Positions 5,591 through 7,798 of a DNA stretch of 7,798 bases are shown piece after piece; within the stretch, counting starts at the first letter, position 1, and every line of letters begins with the position of its first letter. Source of the DNA: Pseudomonadota bacterium. Lineage in GTDB: Bacteria > Myxococcota > UBA9042 > PHBI01. The DNA lies in contig SXIE01000246.1 in the NCBI GenBank assembly GCA_005772945.1, positions 1 to 7,798 of the forward strand. The letters run 5' to 3'. Under the pieces are notes generated by a model. It searched no databases. It was not told the origin of the DNA and saw nothing but the letters and a program-made list of their open reading frames with translations. The position numbers and the translations under genes are program-made.

Positions 5591-7234
5591 CTACTTGCGG
5601 CGGAAGCGGCGGCGCACGCCGGCGGTGAGGCCCGCGAACTCGTTGACGTGGAGGCGATGCGCCGTCCAGAAGTAGGCGACGCACGCGACGGCGATGGCGC
5701 CTGCGAGCCACGCGGCGAGCCCCCAGCCCAAGAGTCCGGCTGGCGGGAGGGCCCACATCCAGAGCGCGACGACCCCTGCCATCACGGCGGTCGCCGCCGC
5801 GAGCTTGCCGAGGTAACGCGCGAACTCCCCGAAGCCGAGCCCGCCGAGGCGGCGGCTGAGGGCACGATGGAGCAGGACGCTGTTCGCCACGGCGGCCAAG
5901 CTCGAGGCGAGCGCGATGCCGCCGTTGTCGATCCACAGCGACAAGACCACGCACAGCACGACGTTGATGACCATGTCGATCGCCGCGATCTTGGTCGCGG
6001 TCTTCAGGTCGCGCAGCGCGAAGAACCCTTGGGTCAGGACCCGCGCCTGACCGATGAAGAAGAGCCCGAGCGCGTGGAAGCGCAGCGCAAACGCGGTGGC
6101 CTCGGTCGACTGCGCATCGAAGCGCCCGTACTGGAAGATGACCCGCACGATCTCGGGCGCGAGGATGATGATGCCAACCGTGCAGGGCACGGTGACGAAG
6201 GCGATGAGCCGATTCGCGTAGCCCATCGTGTCGCGCATGCCGTCGCGATCGCCGCGGCTCATGTGCTCGGAGAGGCGCGGCAAGATGACCTGGGCGACCG
6301 AGACGGCGAAGAGGCCGAGCACGACCTCTTGGATGCGCAGGCTGAATTGCAGCGACGCGATCGAGCCCTCGGCGAGGCCGCCCGCGACGATCTGGGCCGC
6401 GACCAGGTTGAACTGGTAGATGCCGGCCGCGAAGATCCCGGGGATCATCGTGCGCAGGATCCGGATGACCGCGGGGTCGCGGAAGTGGAAGTCGATGCCG
6501 AAGCGGATCGACGTCTGCCGGAACATCCAGGGGATCTGGAACGCGAGCTGGGCCAGGCCGCCGACGAGGAAGCCGAGAACGAGCGCGTAGACCGGGTCCG
6601 CGAACGTCGCGGCGAAGGCGATCGAGCAGACGATGATCGCCAGGTTCATCAAGACCGGCGAGAACGCCGAGGGCCCGAAGATATGGTGAACGTTGAGGAT
6701 TCCCTGCACCAGCGCCGCGAGCGTCACCAGGATCAGATAGGGCCACATCAGCTCGGTGAGCTCGATCGTGAGCGGCAGTTTTCCGGGGCTCTCGCTAAAC
6801 GACGACGCGAAGAACAGCTCGAGGATCCAGGGTGTGAGCACGATCGCGATGAGCGTGAAGACGGTCACGGCGAGCGTCAGGAGCGTCGCGAAGCGCGACA
6901 GGAAGCGCCGCGTCTCCTCGGGGGTCGAGCGGGCGACGTGATCGGCGAGCTCGGGGACGAAAGCGGCCGTCATCGCGCCTTCGGCGAAGAGGCGACGGAA
7001 CATGTTCGGGAGGGTCGAGGCGAGACCGAAGGCGTCCGAGCCGGCGCCCGTCCCGAGGTAGAGCGCGCGCACTTGCTCGCGCACGAGGCCGAGGATGCGC
7101 GAGATGAGCGTGAGCACGGTCATGACGCTGGCTGATCGAAGGATCGAGCTGCGTCCCCGCTTCGCGGGCGCGGACGGGGGCGCGTCGCTTGGCGGCGGCG
7201 TGGACCCCGGCGTCGGCTCAGTCTCCGAGCTCAT
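5591..7234 (-). CDS. murJ: Lipid II flippase MurJ (MviN family)
   Basis: MurJ moves lipid II across the inner membrane for peptidoglycan synthesis. The 547-residue product has multiple membrane helices throughout and MATE-like MviN signatures: SRILGLVRE (45-53), DAFGLASTLPNMFRRLFAEGA (67-87, two adjacent stretches), AFVPELA (91-97), the GIYQFNLV helix (271-278), SLRIQEVVLGLFAVSVAQVILPRLS (two stretches, 298-322) and FFALRDLKTATK (404-415). Arg46, Arg52, Arg80/81 and Arg300 fall where E. coli MurJ has its essential R18, R24, R52 and R270. The start at 7234 has GGGAGG (7249-7244) nine bases upstream; the frame is open further, but that part is the shadow of mazG. The length exceeds E. coli MurJ (511) mainly through a Pro/Ser/Ala-rich cytoplasmic N-tail of about 35 residues. 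Its start overlaps the end of mazG by 17 bases, suggesting coupled expression. Confidence 0.95.
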   Translation of the reverse strand: MSSETEPTPGSTPPPSDAPPSAPAKRGRSSILRSASVMTVLTLISRILGLVREQVRALYLGTGAGSDAFGLASTLPNMFRRLFAEGAMTAAFVPELADHVARSTPEETRRFLSRFATLLTLAVTVFTLIAIVLTPWILELFFASSFSESPGKLPLTIELTELMWPYLILVTLAALVQGILNVHHIFGPSAFSPVLMNLAIIVCSIAFAATFADPVYALVLGFLVGGLAQLAFQIPWMFRQTSIRFGIDFHFRDPAVIRILRTMIPGIFAAGIYQFNLVAAQIVAGGLAEGSIASLQFSLRIQEVVLGLFAVSVAQVILPRLSEHMSRGDRDGMRDTMGYANRLIAFVTVPCTVGIIILAPEIVRVIFQYGRFDAQSTEATAFALRFHALGLFFIGQARVLTQGFFALRDLKTATKIAAIDMVINVVLCVVLSLWIDNGGIALASSLAAVANSVLLHRALSRRLGGLGFGEFARYLGKLAAATAVMAGVVALWMWALPPAGLLGWGLAAWLAGAIAVACVAYFWTAHRLHVNEFAGLTAGVRRRFRRK

Positions 7235-7798
7235 CTTTGGCCGCCTCCCAGCGTCGGTCGAGCTCGGTCGCGGAGGCATCTTCCATGCTGCGGCCATCGG
7301 CGCGGAGCGAGTCCTCGACGTGCGCAAAACGGCGGACGAAGCGCGTGGTGGCGTCGTCGAGCGCGACCTCGGCCCGCACGCCCAGGTGGCGCGCGACGTT
7401 GACGACCGCGAAGAGGAGATCGCCAAGCTCGGCGTGAAGACGCGCGGCGCGCGGGGGCTCAGGAATCGTTGGTGTACCAACGACCTCCTCGAGCTCGGCC
7501 AGCTCCTCGCGGACCTTCGCGATGGGGCCGGCGACGTCGGGCCAATCGAACCCGGCCTTGGCGGCGCGGCTGCCGACCTTCTCGGCGCGGATGAGCGCTG
7601 GGAAGCGTTCGCTCACGCCGGCGGGCCCCTGGGGTTTTCCCTCGGCGCGCTTGAGCTCGTCCCAGCGGCGGACGACGGCGTCGCGGTCCGCGACTGTCTC
7701 GCCGGCGAACACGTGCGGGTGACGGAAGATGAGCTTGGCGGCGATGGCGTCGACCACGTCCGCGAGCTCGAAGGCCCCGCTTGCGCTGCGGATCTGCG
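7218..7798 (-). CDS. mazG: Nucleoside triphosphate pyrophosphohydrolase MazG (partial, C-terminal part)
   Basis: MazG hydrolyses (d)NTPs to monophosphates and pyrophosphate in the cytosol. The frame is open to the window edge, so the N-terminal repeat is missing; 192 residues are visible. They begin in the end of the first MazG domain: FELADVVDAIAAKL then RHPHVF, as in E. coli MazG, then RRWDELKRAE. The second domain shows the metal-binding pattern EELAELE (visible residues 97-103) and HAELGDLLFAVVN (121-133), the EExxE and ExxD parts, followed by ARHLGV and FVRRFAHVE. These fit an active all-alpha NTP pyrophosphohydrolase. A GTG at 7757 is an internal Val, not the start, because family homology continues upstream of it. 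The TGA at 7220-7218 lies inside the murJ coding region, making a 17-base overlap. Confidence 0.92.
   Translation of the reverse strand, partial: QIRSASGAFELADVVDAIAAKLIFRHPHVFAGETVADRDAVVRRWDELKRAEGKPQGPAGVSERFPALIRAEKVGSRAAKAGFDWPDVAGPIAKVREELAELEEVVGTPTIPEPPRAARLHAELGDLLFAVVNVARHLGVRAEVALDDATTRFVRRFAHVEDSLRADGRSMEDASATELDRRWEAAKDELGD
7466..7483. repeat. 18-base inverted repeat inside mazG
   Basis: TCGTTGGT (7466-7473) and ACCAACGA (7476-7483) are perfect eight-base arms separated by GT. It is markedly less GC-rich than its surroundings and encodes VVGTPT in the loop between the two metal-binding helices of the second MazG domain, a place that tolerates sequence change. It could be a protein-binding site, a remnant of a small mobile repeat, or chance. 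Confidence 0.5.

Noticed and set aside
5648..7135. A 495-codon open frame on the plus strand opposite murJ
   Set aside because: Its translation is Arg/Glu/Asp/Gly low complexity, as expected for antisense of a GC-rich gene, while the minus strand carries full MurJ signatures.

Overview
The window is a very GC-rich stretch of bacterial chromosome with tightly packed genes, many GTG starts, GGGAGG-type ribosome sites and several Ala/Pro-rich exported or membrane proteins. Together with the pgk-tpiA-secG order and the TTGAC/GTTAG-like promoter candidates, this suggests a Gram-negative bacterium of the Myxococcota (former deltaproteobacterial) type. That assignment is inference; no rRNA or other marker is present. 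I see no phage, transposon, CRISPR, tRNA or rRNA, and no gene-free stretch above 300 bases.

Layout. At the left edge, on the minus strand, is the N-terminal membrane half of apolipoprotein N-acyltransferase (lnt, cut by the window edge). A short divergent intergenic region of about 70 bases holds a TTGACA box and a palindrome lying over a Shine-Dalgarno site. It leads into a plus-strand series: a secreted 223-residue protein of unknown function with a C-terminal twin CX3C motif, then phosphoglycerate kinase (pgk), triosephosphate isomerase (tpiA), the translocase subunit SecG with a long Ala/Pro-rich tail, and three consecutive small exported proteins or lipoproteins that look like diverged copies of one another. 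Converging from the right edge on the minus strand are mazG (N-terminus off the window) and murJ, which overlap by 17 bases.

How the genes fit together. pgk and tpiA encode two enzymes of lower glycolysis/gluconeogenesis; gap, which often precedes pgk, is not here. SecG, Lnt and MurJ all act at the inner membrane in envelope building: protein export, lipoprotein acylation and lipid II flipping. The three small proteins after secG would be Sec exported, and those with a true lipobox would be substrates of Lnt; this link is inference from gene order. MazG is a housekeeping nucleotide pyrophosphohydrolase.

The least ordinary parts are the tandem trio after secG, the secG leader (promoter candidate, UUCG hairpin, and a six-codon ORF whose stop overlaps the secG GTG), the 18-base repeats in the secG tail, the twin CX3C protein with a 14-base inverted repeat inside its gene, and a 12-base motif shared by the regions upstream of secG and of the second small lipoprotein.
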